Assembly: GCA_023394015.1 (NCBI GenBank) | Contig: JAEXBL010000135.1 | Location: 1 to 12,084 of the forward strand | Direction of reading: 5' to 3' | DNA length: 12,084 nucleotides | Source of the DNA: Pseudomonadota bacterium | GTDB lineage: Bacteria; Pseudomonadota; Gammaproteobacteria; Burkholderiales; Burkholderiaceae_C | Shown: in pieces, positions 1 to 6,175 of the stretch | Position numbering within the stretch: position 1 is the first letter of the stretch | Layout: each line of letters starts with the position of its first letter | Translations under genes and position numbers: made by a program | The notes under the pieces: generated by a model | What the model saw: only the letters and a program-made list of their open reading frames with translations | Database searches by the model: none | What the model was told of the DNA's origin: nothing

Positions 1-110
1 GGTTCCAGTCGTCCGCCGTGACGGAGAATGGGCCGACCGCGCACCCCGACCACCCCACGCCCGCCACCGACGCCCTGGCGCCGCCCACCAACCGCAAGGA
101 CCCCTCATGA
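1..110 (+). CDS. 3' end of upstream gene, probably RND efflux inner-membrane transporter (partial)
   Basis: The frame starting at base 3 is open up to a TGA at 108-110 and encodes a hydrophilic Pro/Thr-rich tail ending in PPTNRKDPS. That TGA overlaps the ATG of the next gene as ATGA, a common sign of translational coupling within an operon. NodT-type outer-membrane lipoprotein genes commonly lie directly downstream of the RND pump gene, so I infer that this is the variable cytoplasmic C-terminus of such a pump. No conserved pump motif is inside the window, so the identity rests on context alone. Frame 2 is also open from base 2 and could instead be read as an N-terminal extension of the next gene, but the lipoprotein signal at 107 argues against that. 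Confidence 0.5.
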   Translation, partial: FQSSAVTENGPTAHPDHPTPATDALAPPTNRKDPS

Positions 111-1600
111 CCCGCACCCTCCCTGGCCTGGGCACCGCCCTTGCGGCGGGCCTGCTGTCGGCCTGCTCCTTCGTTCCCAAGTACGAGCAACCGGCGGCGC
201 CGGTGTCCGCCACCTGGCCGGTGGCCCCCGCCGAGACGCCGGACGGCGCGGCCACCGCGGCCGAGCTGCCCTGGCAGCAGTTCGTGCACGACGCCGAATT
301 GCGCGAGCTGATCGCCCTGGCGCTGGAAAACAACCGCGACCTGCGCGTGGCGGTGCAGAACATCGAGCAGGCGCGCGCGCAGTACCAGATCCGCCGCGCC
401 GACCAGTTCCCCACCCTGGCCGGCAGCGCCAGCGGCACGCGCTCGGCGCCCAACGCCATGCAGGCCGTGGGCGGCCCTAGCGTGGCCTCGACCTACACCG
501 TCGGCATCGGCGTGGCGGGCTGGGAGCTGGACTTCTTCGGCCGCGTGGCCGCGCTGAAGGACGCCGCCCTGGCGCAGTACCTGGCCACCGAGGAAGCGCG
601 CAAGGCGGCGCAGATCAGCCTCATCGCCGCCGTCAGCAGCACCTGGCTGCAGCTGAAGACCGACACCGAGTTGCTGTCCCTGGCCGAGCGCACCCTGGGC
701 ACGCGCGAGCAGTCGCTCGAACTGACCCGGCTGCGCTTCGACCACGGCGCCTCGTCGGCGCTGGACATGCGCCTGGCCGAGTCGCTGGCCGCCAACGCCC
801 AGGCCACGCGCGCCCAGCAGCAGCGCCTGCGCGCGCAGGACATCCACCTGCTGACGCTGCTGGTCGGCCAGCCCCTGCCCGAGCGGCTGATTCCGCCCGT
901 GCCCCCCGCGCACACGCCCGAGGCACCGCGCGACCTGGCCCAGCCCACGCCCGCCGTGGCGCCGGCGGCCGAGCTGCCCACCTTCACCGAGGTGCCGGCC
1001 GGCCTGCCGTCCGACCTGCTGCTGCGCCGGCCCGACATCCGCGCCGCCGAGCAGCAGCTGATTGCCGCCAACGCCCACATCGGCGCCGCGCGCGCCAACT
1101 TCTTCCCGCGCATCACGCTCACCGGCAGCCTGGGCCGCGTCAGCAGCGACCTGGACGGGCTGTTCGGCTCCGGCGGCAGCCGGGCCTGGTCGTTCGGGCC
1201 CAGCATCACGCTGCCGATCTTCGACATGGGCCGCAACCAGGCCGGGCTGGACGCCGCCCGCGCCGGCCGCGAGATCGCCGTGGCGCAATACGAGAAGGCC
1301 ATCCAGAGCGCCTTCCGCGAAGTCGCCGACGCGCTGGCCGGCCGCGCCACCCTGGCCGACCAGCTGGGCGCGCTGCAGGCGCAGGCCGCGGCCGAGCGCG
1401 ACCGCTTCCGTCTGGCCGACCTGCGCTACCGCAACGGCATCGCCAACTACCTGGACCTGCTGGATGCGCAGCGCTCGCTGTTCGCCATCGAGCAGGCGCT
1501 GGCCCAGGTGCGGCTGGCGCAGCGGGCCAACGAGGTGCAGCTGTACAAGGCGCTGGGTGGCGGCTGGACCGACTACCAGCCGCCCGGCACGGCGCGCTGA
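107..1600 (+). CDS. RND efflux system outer-membrane factor lipoprotein, NodT/OprM family
   Basis: This 497-residue protein is the TolC-like outer-membrane channel of a tripartite drug or metal efflux pump. The start at 107 is supported by AAGGA at 96-100 and by the lipoprotein signal peptide that follows: a short basic N-terminus, a hydrophobic core and the lipobox LSAC with the acylated Cys at residue 20. Family hallmarks are visible: SFVPKYEQP after the Cys, WELDFFGRV at 139-147, LPSDLLLRRPDIRAAEQQL from residue 300, then FFPRITLTGSLG, and NYLDLLDAQRSLF from 447. They mark two outer-membrane-efflux repeats. Length is normal for the family, with a Pro/Ala-rich stretch at about 262-297 between the repeats that is longer than I would expect. 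It overlaps the preceding gene by ATGA and is probably co-transcribed with the pump and adaptor genes. The substrate cannot be told, so no specific symbol is given. Confidence 0.93.
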   Translation: MTRTLPGLGTALAAGLLSACSFVPKYEQPAAPVSATWPVAPAETPDGAATAAELPWQQFVHDAELRELIALALENNRDLRVAVQNIEQARAQYQIRRADQFPTLAGSASGTRSAPNAMQAVGGPSVASTYTVGIGVAGWELDFFGRVAALKDAALAQYLATEEARKAAQISLIAAVSSTWLQLKTDTELLSLAERTLGTREQSLELTRLRFDHGASSALDMRLAESLAANAQATRAQQQRLRAQDIHLLTLLVGQPLPERLIPPVPPAHTPEAPRDLAQPTPAVAPAAELPTFTEVPAGLPSDLLLRRPDIRAAEQQLIAANAHIGAARANFFPRITLTGSLGRVSSDLDGLFGSGGSRAWSFGPSITLPIFDMGRNQAGLDAARAGREIAVAQYEKAIQSAFREVADALAGRATLADQLGALQAQAAAERDRFRLADLRYRNGIANYLDLLDAQRSLFAIEQALAQVRLAQRANEVQLYKALGGGWTDYQPPGTAR

Positions 1601-1624
1601 TGCCCGGCGGCAGACGGCCAACCC

Positions 1625-1630
1625 TATAAT
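1625..1630 (+). promoter_or_regulatory. -10 box of the cytochrome c gene promoter
   Basis: A perfect TATAAT lies in the 120-bp gap between the efflux gene and the cytochrome gene. It is an AT-rich island in very GC-rich DNA. The implied start near 1637 would give a leader of about 84 nt. No good -35 is seen at 16-18 bp spacing (GCCCGG at 1602-1607), so an activator or a weak -35 is possible. It suggests the cytochrome is its own transcription unit rather than part of the efflux operon. Confidence 0.55.
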
Positions 1631-1720
1631 TGCCGGCTGTCGCGCGCGCCCGGTGGTTTGGCGCCCCTGGCCGCGCACCGCATCCCGCACCATCCCCGAC
1701 CGAGCCCCGCAGAGGACGCC

Positions 1721-2656
1721 ATGAGTGACATCACCCCCCACGACACCGGCCACGAGGGCCCCATCAAGACACCGAAGCAGCTGTTCTGGGTCAGCGTCGG
1801 TGCCTTCGTGGTGCCGGTGTTCATCATCATCGGGCTGGTCTACTACGTCACCTCCGGCAGCGGCGTGGCGCCCGGCGTGGTGGACGTCCAGCGCGGCATC
1901 GCCGAGCGCCTGCAGAAGGTGGGCGCGGTGGAAATCCGCGACGCCAACCGTCCGCTGGCCAGCGGCGAAGACGTCTACAAGGCCCAGTGCACGGCCTGCC
2001 ACGCCACCGGCGTGTCGGGCGCGCCCAAGTCGGGCAACGCCGCCGAATGGGCGCCGCGCATCGCCCTGGGTTACGACGCACTGCTGAAGTCGGCCCTGGA
2101 AGGCAAGGGCGCCATGGCGCCGCAGGGCGGCGGCAACTTCTCCGACCTGGAGATCGGCCGCGCCGTGGTCTACATGGCCAATGCCGCCGGCGGCAACCTG
2201 CCCGAGCCGGCCGCCCCCGAGGGCGCCGCCGGCGATGACGCTGCTGCAAGCCCCGAGCCGGCTGCGGCTGAAGCACCTGCCGCAGCGCCCGCTGCCGAAG
2301 CCGCACCCGCGGCCGAAACCCCGGCTGCAGCCCCGGCCCCGGCCACCGACCCGGCACCCGCCGCCGCGGCCCCTGCCGCAGACGCCGCACCGGCCGCGGC
2401 CGTGGCCACCACCGACCCGGCCGTGGGCAAGGCGCTGTACGACAAGTCCTGCAGCGTGTGCCACGCCGCCGGGGTGGCCGGCGCGCCCAAGTTCGGCGAT
2501 GCCGCCGCCTGGGCGCCGTTCATCGCCACCGGCATCGACGCCATGCTGCAGGTCGCCATCACCGGCAAGGGTGCCATGCCGCCGCGCGGCGCCTCCACCG
2601 CCAGCGACGAGGAGCTGCGCGCCGCCATCGAATACATGGTGGAACACGCCAAGTAA
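1721..2656 (+). CDS. Membrane-anchored diheme cytochrome c (c5-like)
   Basis: This 311-residue protein probably carries electrons in the periplasm toward a terminal oxidase or reductase. The start at 1721 is preferred over an in-frame ATG at 1658 because AGAGG lies just upstream at 1711-1715 and the protein then begins with a short hydrophilic segment before a single membrane anchor at about 21-45. The anchor lacks a clear cleavage site, so the protein is likely membrane-tethered. Two class-I heme domains follow. The first has CTACH at 90-94 and a likely axial Met132. The second has CSVCH at 244-248 and a likely axial Met286. Both share the pattern GAPK, WAP, GKGAM, so they look like a duplication. 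An Ala/Pro/Glu linker of about 70 residues (161-231) separates them. It has its own TATAAT box and a terminator 22 bp after the stop. Its exact redox partner is not evident. Confidence 0.92.
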   Translation: MSDITPHDTGHEGPIKTPKQLFWVSVGAFVVPVFIIIGLVYYVTSGSGVAPGVVDVQRGIAERLQKVGAVEIRDANRPLASGEDVYKAQCTACHATGVSGAPKSGNAAEWAPRIALGYDALLKSALEGKGAMAPQGGGNFSDLEIGRAVVYMANAAGGNLPEPAAPEGAAGDDAAASPEPAAAEAPAAAPAAEAAPAAETPAAAPAPATDPAPAAAAPAADAAPAAAVATTDPAVGKALYDKSCSVCHAAGVAGAPKFGDAAAWAPFIATGIDAMLQVAITGKGAMPPRGASTASDEELRAAIEYMVEHAK

Positions 2657-2677
2657 GCCGGGCCTCGCACCCATCAG

Positions 2678-2709
<32 letters not shown>

Positions 2710-2719
2710 GCCCGGGCCG

Positions 2720-3265
2720 TCAAGCCGCGCCGGCCTGCGCCGCCTGCGGGCTCAGCACATAGCCTTCGCGCGCCGGCAGCTCGGCCGCCATCACCGGCTG
2801 CGGCGCCCAGTGGCCCGCCTCGACGGCGTCGGCCACCGCGCCCATGTCCTGCGTGTGCACCAGGCCGAAGCCGAGGTCGGTGCGCAGGAACACCCGGCCC
2901 TGCTCGTCGGTGAACACCGCCTGCACCTCGGCCGGCCGGCCGTCGTGCCCGGTCACGCTGCCGTCGGCCGCCACGCGCCAGATCCAGGGCGCGGCCTCCA
3001 GCTCGACGAAGACGCGCTGCGGCCCGTTCTGGAAGAACCAGCGGCCGGCCTCGTCGGCGGCGTAGTTGCGCTGGATGAAGTCGACCAGCTTCTCCAGCCG
3101 CACCATCGCACCGCGCGCGCCCGGCTCGCCGCTGGCAAAGGCACCGGCGGCCTGCGCCGCGGCGTCGCGCAGCCACCAGTTGCCGCGCGCATCCAGCCCC
3201 AGCCAGCCGTAGGCATGCGGCACGTTGGGCCACTTGGCCATGGCCTGCTTCACGATGTCGTCCAT
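2720..3265 (-). CDS. Conserved protein of unknown function (DUF2944/DUF2946-like, uncertain)
   Basis: The 181-residue product begins MDDIVKQAMAKWPNVPHAYG and continues WLGLDARGNWWLRD. I recall this N-terminus from an uncharacterised family in Burkholderiales, possibly the DUF2944/DUF2946 group, but I am not certain of the family number. The protein is soluble, with no signal peptide or membrane segment. It is rich in aromatic residues in patterns such as GRWFFQNGPQRVFVELEAAPWIWRV at about residues 73-97, which look like beta strands. There is no recognisable catalytic motif. It lies alone on the minus strand, convergent with the cytochrome gene and sharing its terminator. No Shine-Dalgarno sequence precedes the ATG, and a -10-like CATAAT ends only 8 nt before it, so the mRNA may be leaderless. 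No function is proposed. Confidence 0.82.
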   Translation of the reverse strand: MDDIVKQAMAKWPNVPHAYGWLGLDARGNWWLRDAAAQAAGAFASGEPGARGAMVRLEKLVDFIQRNYAADEAGRWFFQNGPQRVFVELEAAPWIWRVAADGSVTGHDGRPAEVQAVFTDEQGRVFLRTDLGFGLVHTQDMGAVADAVEAGHWAPQPVMAAELPAREGYVLSPQAAQAGAA

Positions 3266-3273
3266 AGCCGGTG

Positions 3274-3279
3274 ATTATG
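3274..3279 (-). promoter_or_regulatory. Putative -10 box for the DUF gene; predicts a leaderless mRNA
   Basis: Read on the minus strand this is CATAAT (5 of 6 consensus positions), ending 8 nt before the ATG at 3265. A start site 6-8 nt downstream would coincide nearly with the start codon. TTTTGA lies upstream, but at only about 14 bp spacing, so the -35 is unconvincing. Confidence 0.4.
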
Positions 3280-3381
3280 GGTGGACTGCCCGTTCAAAAT
3301 GGGCCACGCTGCTGCGCGCCACCCACAGCGCATGAAGGCCATGATGAATGCCAAAAAAGGGGCCCGCCCGCACGGCGCTTT

Positions 3382-3415
3382 GTCATTCGTCATCGGTCAT
3401 GGCGCGCCAGCGCCA
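3382..3415. repeat. Three 7-nt GTCAT repeats followed by a small hairpin
   Basis: In the 154-bp gap between the two minus-strand genes, GTCAT starts at 3382, 3389 and 3396, exactly 7 nt apart, and once more at 3416. It is followed by a 6-bp inverted repeat, TGGCGC (3400-3405) and GCGCCA (3410-3415), with a 4-nt loop. On the minus strand the hairpin lies just after the stop of the NTF2-like gene but has no T-tract directly behind it. A run of six T on that strand occurs farther on, at 3354-3359. The function is unknown; it may contribute to 3'-end formation. Confidence 0.4.
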
Positions 3416-3419
3416 GTCA

Positions 3420-3866
3420 TCAGTGCAGCAGCGGCGCCGGCTGCGAGACCTCGGCCACCTCGCTGCGGCCGGGGCTGGTGTGGTGCGCCACCAGGCGCCA
3501 GCCCAGGGCGGTCTTGAAGTACACGTTGGTGGCCACCACCCAGGCGTGCTGCGTGCCTTCGGCGGTGAGCAGGTCCACCCGCTCCAGCACGTTGTGCACG
3601 GCCGCGCCCAGCGATTCGAGCTTGCGCAGGCGCTCGGGGTAGGCGCGCACGGCGCCAACGGCGAACATGGCCTCGAACGCGGCGCGGATGGCCGCCGCGC
3701 CCACCAGGCGCGGGCCGCCGGGATGCACGCAGACGATGTCGTCCTCGTCGGCCCAGCAGGCCATCAGCTGCTCGATGTCGCCGGCCTGCAGCGCCTCGTA
3801 GAACGCGGCCTCGACATCGTCGGCAGAGCCGCCGAGCTGCACGGCGCGGTAGCGGGACTTGGACAT
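3420..3866 (-). CDS. NTF2/SnoaL-like fold protein
   Basis: This 148-residue protein fits the NTF2-like superfamily (cone-shaped alpha+beta barrel, usually dimeric). The pattern visible is an N-terminal helix with AAFYEALQAGDIEQLMACWA at about 20-39, then DDIVCVHPGGPRLVG (42-56), IRAAFEAMF (60-68), and late strands HAWVVATNVYFKTALGWRLVAHHTS (about 107-131). These match the small YybH/SnoaL_3-type proteins. It is cytoplasmic with no signal peptide. The start at 3866 (MSKSRYRAVQLGG) is chosen because the fold begins soon after; in-frame ATGs lie upstream at 3908 and 3959 but would add non-conserved-looking residues. No clear Shine-Dalgarno sequence is present. The fold serves both enzymes and binding proteins, and no catalytic residue can be assigned here. 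It is divergent from lemA across 183 bp. Confidence 0.85.
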   Translation of the reverse strand: MSKSRYRAVQLGGSADDVEAAFYEALQAGDIEQLMACWADEDDIVCVHPGGPRLVGAAAIRAAFEAMFAVGAVRAYPERLRKLESLGAAVHNVLERVDLLTAEGTQHAWVVATNVYFKTALGWRLVAHHTSPGRSEVAEVSQPAPLLH

Positions 3867-3996
3867 GGCGCGTTCAGGCAAGCGATGATGGAAAGGGGCA
3901 AGCCGCATTGTGCCGCGCGCAGGCGCCTGTCCACACGGCCGGTGCGCCACAGGGCACACAACAAGCGCTCAGCCTACAGCCGCGCCGGCGGTTCCG

Positions 3997-4005
3997 TGGT
4001 AACTT
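3997..4005 (+). promoter_or_regulatory. Weak extended -10 candidate for lemA
   Basis: TGGTAACTT contains the TGn extension followed by TAACTT. It lies 44 bp before the lemA ATG in the 183-bp divergent region. No -35 can be recognised. The rest of that region (3867-4049) holds no further structure I can support, apart from the lemA ribosome-binding site CGGAGGA at 4037-4043. Confidence 0.3.
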
Positions 4006-4049
4006 GCCCGCCTGTTCAAAACCACTTGTTCGAGTTCGGAGGATTCCCC

Positions 4050-4664
4050 ATGAAAAGCTGGCTGCTCAAGATCGGCGCCGCGCTGGCGCTGGCCGCTTCG
4101 CTCAGCGGCTGCGGCTACAACGACTTCCAGCGCCTGGACGAGGCCACCAAGTCGGCCTGGAGCGAGGTGGTCAACCAGTACCAGCGCCGGGCCGACCTGA
4201 TCGACAACCTGGTCAACACCGTCAAGGGTGAGACCAGCTTCGAGCAGGAGACGCTGACGCGCGTGATCGAGGCGCGCGCCAAGGCCACCAACATCCAGGT
4301 GACGCCCGAGACGCTGAACAACCCCGAGCAATTCCAGCAGTTCCAGGCCGCGCAGGGCGAGCTGGGCAGCGCCCTGAGCCGCCTGATGGTGACGGTGGAG
4401 CGCTACCCCGACCTGAAGGCCAACAAGGCCTTTGCCGACCTGCGCGTGGCGCTGGAAGGCACCGAGAACCGCATCGCCGTGGCGCGCAACCGCTACATCC
4501 AGGCCGTGCAGGACTACAACGTGCTGGCGCGCAGCTTCCCCACCAACCTGACCGGCATGGTGTTCGGCTACAAGCCGAAGGAGAACTTCAGCGTAGCCAA
4601 CGAGGCCGCCATCTCCACGGCGCCCAGCGTGAGCTTTGGTCCGGCGCCCGCCGCATCGCGCTGA
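4050..4664 (+). CDS. lemA: LemA family lipoprotein
   Basis: This 204-residue LemA-family protein has an N-terminal lipoprotein signal: MKSWLLKIG, a hydrophobic core, and the lipobox LSGC with Cys at residue 21. The mature part carries the family signature, NDFQRLDEATKSAWSEVVNQ followed by YQRRADLIDNLVNTVKG (about residues 24-60). It continues with long amphipathic helices typical of the four-helix LemA fold and the late motif ARNRYIQAVQDYNVLARSFP. The start at 4050 has a strong ribosome-binding site, CGGAGGA at 4037-4043, with good spacing. The frame is open far upstream, but that extension lacks any coherent sequence. The molecular function of LemA is not established; it is very often encoded with TPM-domain proteins, as here, and envelope association is inferred from the lipobox. 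The next gene starts 34 bp downstream, suggesting an operon of lemA and two TPM genes. Confidence 0.93.
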   Translation: MKSWLLKIGAALALAASLSGCGYNDFQRLDEATKSAWSEVVNQYQRRADLIDNLVNTVKGETSFEQETLTRVIEARAKATNIQVTPETLNNPEQFQQFQAAQGELGSALSRLMVTVERYPDLKANKAFADLRVALEGTENRIAVARNRYIQAVQDYNVLARSFPTNLTGMVFGYKPKENFSVANEAAISTAPSVSFGPAPAASR

Positions 4665-4698
4665 AGCCCCGGCCCCTTCGTCGGCATTCAGATAACCA

Positions 4699-5607
4699 GT
4701 GCCTCTGACGCCCGTCCTGCGCGCGCTGGCAGCTATCTGCTTGATAGCTTTGTCGGCGCTGGCGGCGCACGCGCAGCAGTTGCTGCCGGTGCCGCCGCTG
4801 ACGGCGCGGGTGATCGACACCTCGGGCACGCTGGACGAAGCGCAGCAGGCCGCGCTGGAGGCCAAGCTGGCCGCGCTGGAGCAGGACAAGGGCACGCAGG
4901 TGGTGGTGCTGATGGTGCCCAGCACCGCGCCCGAGGACATCGCCGCCTTCGCCAACCGTGTCGGCAACGCCTGGAAGATCGGCCGCAGGGACGTGGGCGA
5001 CGGCCTGATCGTGCTGGTCGCGGTGCAGGACCGGCGCATGCGCATCGAGGTGGCCAAGACCCTGGAAGGCGCGGTGCCCGACATCGCCGCCAAGCACATC
5101 ATCGACGAGGCCATGGCGCCGCACTTCCGCCAGGGTGACTACGCCGGCGGGCTGGACGCGGCCATCGACCAGCTCGGCGCCCGCATCCGCGGCGAGCCGC
5201 TGCCGCCGGTGGCGCAGCCCAGGAGCAGTGCCGACGAGGGCATCGACCTGATCGAGCTGGCGGTGCTGCTGTTCATCTTCGTGCCCGTCATCAACGCCGT
5301 GGCGCGCGGCATCCTGGGCCGCAAGCTGGGCGCGCTGGCCACCGGCGTCGGCGCCGGCTGGCTGGCCCTGCTGGTCACGGCCAGCCTGGCGCTGGCGCTG
5401 CTGGCGGGGGTGGTCGCGCTGCTGTTCGGGCTGTTCAGCAGCGCCGTGTCCACCTTGCCGCAGGCGCGCTCGCGCGGGCCCGGCAGCTGGGGTGGCGGCG
5501 GTTGGGGCGGCGGTGGCGGCGGCTTCGGCGGTGGATTTGGGGGCGGGGGCTTCGGCTCCGGCGGCGGTGGCGACTTTGGCGGCGGCGGCGCCAGCGGGAG
5601 TTGGTGA
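4699..5607 (+). CDS. TPM-domain membrane protein with Gly-rich C-terminus (YgcG family)
   Basis: This 302-residue protein has a signal peptide ending AHAQ near residue 25, then a TPM domain (TPM_phosphatase/Repair_PSII1-like) at about 38-160. Recognisable segments are VIDTSGTLDEAQQAALEAKL, GTQVVVLMVPST, NAWKIGRRDVGDGLIVLVAV, and RRMRIEVAKTLEGAVPD. Hydrophobic membrane segments follow at about 182-205 and 212-246, and the chain ends in a Gly-rich tail (about 262-302) of GGGG/GGGF units with tryptophans, as is usual for YgcG-like proteins. The start is a GTG. An in-frame TAA at 4693 rules out anything further upstream, and later starts would destroy the signal peptide. No good Shine-Dalgarno is present, so translation may depend on lemA coupling. 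A palindrome lies inside the signal-peptide codons (4731-4749). The role is not established; envelope protein handling is a guess from family context. Confidence 0.9.
   Translation: MPLTPVLRALAAICLIALSALAAHAQQLLPVPPLTARVIDTSGTLDEAQQAALEAKLAALEQDKGTQVVVLMVPSTAPEDIAAFANRVGNAWKIGRRDVGDGLIVLVAVQDRRMRIEVAKTLEGAVPDIAAKHIIDEAMAPHFRQGDYAGGLDAAIDQLGARIRGEPLPPVAQPRSSADEGIDLIELAVLLFIFVPVINAVARGILGRKLGALATGVGAGWLALLVTASLALALLAGVVALLFGLFSSAVSTLPQARSRGPGSWGGGGWGGGGGGFGGGFGGGGFGSGGGGDFGGGGASGSW
4723..4763. repeat. Palindrome in signal-peptide codons flanked by direct repeats
   Basis: AGCTATC (4731-4737) and GATAGCT (4743-4749) form a perfect 7-bp inverted repeat with a 5-nt loop. It is flanked by GCGCTGGC at 4723-4730 and again at 4756-4763. 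The palindrome is clearly AT-richer than its surroundings and lies about 30 nt after the GTG start of the TPM gene. From memory, palindromes containing GATAGCT are frequent between genes in Comamonadaceae; here one is read as protein (AAICLIALS). Confidence 0.5.
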
Positions 5608-6149
5608 ACGTGTTCAAGACCCTGGCCCGCCTGATTCGCCACCGCTGGCTCGACCACAGCGACGCCGCGCGCGCCATCCCGCCGCCGCTGGCCGAGCAGC
5701 TGCGCCGCCGCGTGGCGGCCAGCGAGCAGCGCCATTCGGGCGAGGTGCGCATCTGCGTCGAGGGCGGGCTGCCCAGCAGCTACCTGTGGCGGCACCTGCG
5801 CGACCGCGTGCCGATGCCCGAGATCGTGCGCCAGCGCGCGCTGATGCAGTTCGCCAAGCTGCGCGTGTGGGACACCGAGCACAACAACGGCGTGCTGATC
5901 TACCTGCTGCTGGCCGAGCACGCCATCGAGTTGGTGGCCGACCGCGGCGTGCACCGCCACGTGGGGCCGGAGGGCTGGCAGGCCCTGGTGGGCCGGCTGG
6001 GTGACGCGCTGCACGAGGGCCACTTCGAGCAGGGCCTGACCCGGGCGCTGGAGGAGGTCACCGCGGTGCTGGTGGCGCACTACCCCGAGTCGCCCGAGAT
6101 GTCGGGCGCCCAGCCCAACCAGCTCCCCGACGAGCCGGTGCTGCGCTGA
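5604..6149 (+). CDS. Second TPM-domain protein, cytoplasmic-type
   Basis: This 181-residue protein overlaps the preceding TPM gene by GTGA (start GTG 5604, previous stop 5605-5607), so translation is probably coupled. GGGAG at 5596-5600 could serve this GTG or the second in-frame GTG at 5610, which has better spacing and would remove only two residues. The product begins NVFKTLARLIRHRWLDHSD with no signal peptide. It has a TPM-like core: RRVAASEQRHSGEVRICVEGG, then KLRVWDTEHNNGVLIYLLLA and EHAIELVADRGVHRHVGPEG, with a late helix HFEQGLTRALEEVTAVL. The core resembles the first TPM domain but lacks its membrane segments and Gly-rich tail. Pairing of an exported and a non-exported TPM protein after lemA is a recurring arrangement in Burkholderiales, as I recall. 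The biochemical role is unknown. It is convergent with the next gene, with only 26 bp between stops. Confidence 0.87.
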   Translation: MNVFKTLARLIRHRWLDHSDAARAIPPPLAEQLRRRVAASEQRHSGEVRICVEGGLPSSYLWRHLRDRVPMPEIVRQRALMQFAKLRVWDTEHNNGVLIYLLLAEHAIELVADRGVHRHVGPEGWQALVGRLGDALHEGHFEQGLTRALEEVTAVLVAHYPESPEMSGAQPNQLPDEPVLR

Positions 6150-6175
6150 CGCTCAGGCGGCTGGCAGGCCCGGCT

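Noticed and set aside
107..480. Alternative + strand frame overlapping the efflux gene start (28-480)
   Set aside because: Arg/Pro-rich shadow with no domain, while the lipoprotein signal and family motifs fix the frame starting at 107.
3354..3376. T-run on the minus strand as an intrinsic terminator of the NTF2-like gene
   Set aside because: Only a 3-bp stem or one with a too-short loop can be drawn directly before the T-run, so it is not convincing as a terminator.
3348..4049. The long upstream extension of the lemA reading frame
   Set aside because: It runs across the NTF2-like gene in antisense. The real start at 4050 has a strong ribosome-binding site and a lipoprotein signal peptide.
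3969..5114. A 381-codon minus-strand frame opposite lemA and the first TPM gene
   Set aside because: LemA and TPM signatures are unmistakable on the + strand. The antisense product shows no family features.
5139..6080. A minus-strand frame encoding a run of Pro-rich sequence opposite the Gly-rich tail
   Set aside because: The poly-Pro tract is just the complement of the Gly codons. No domain or start signal supports it.
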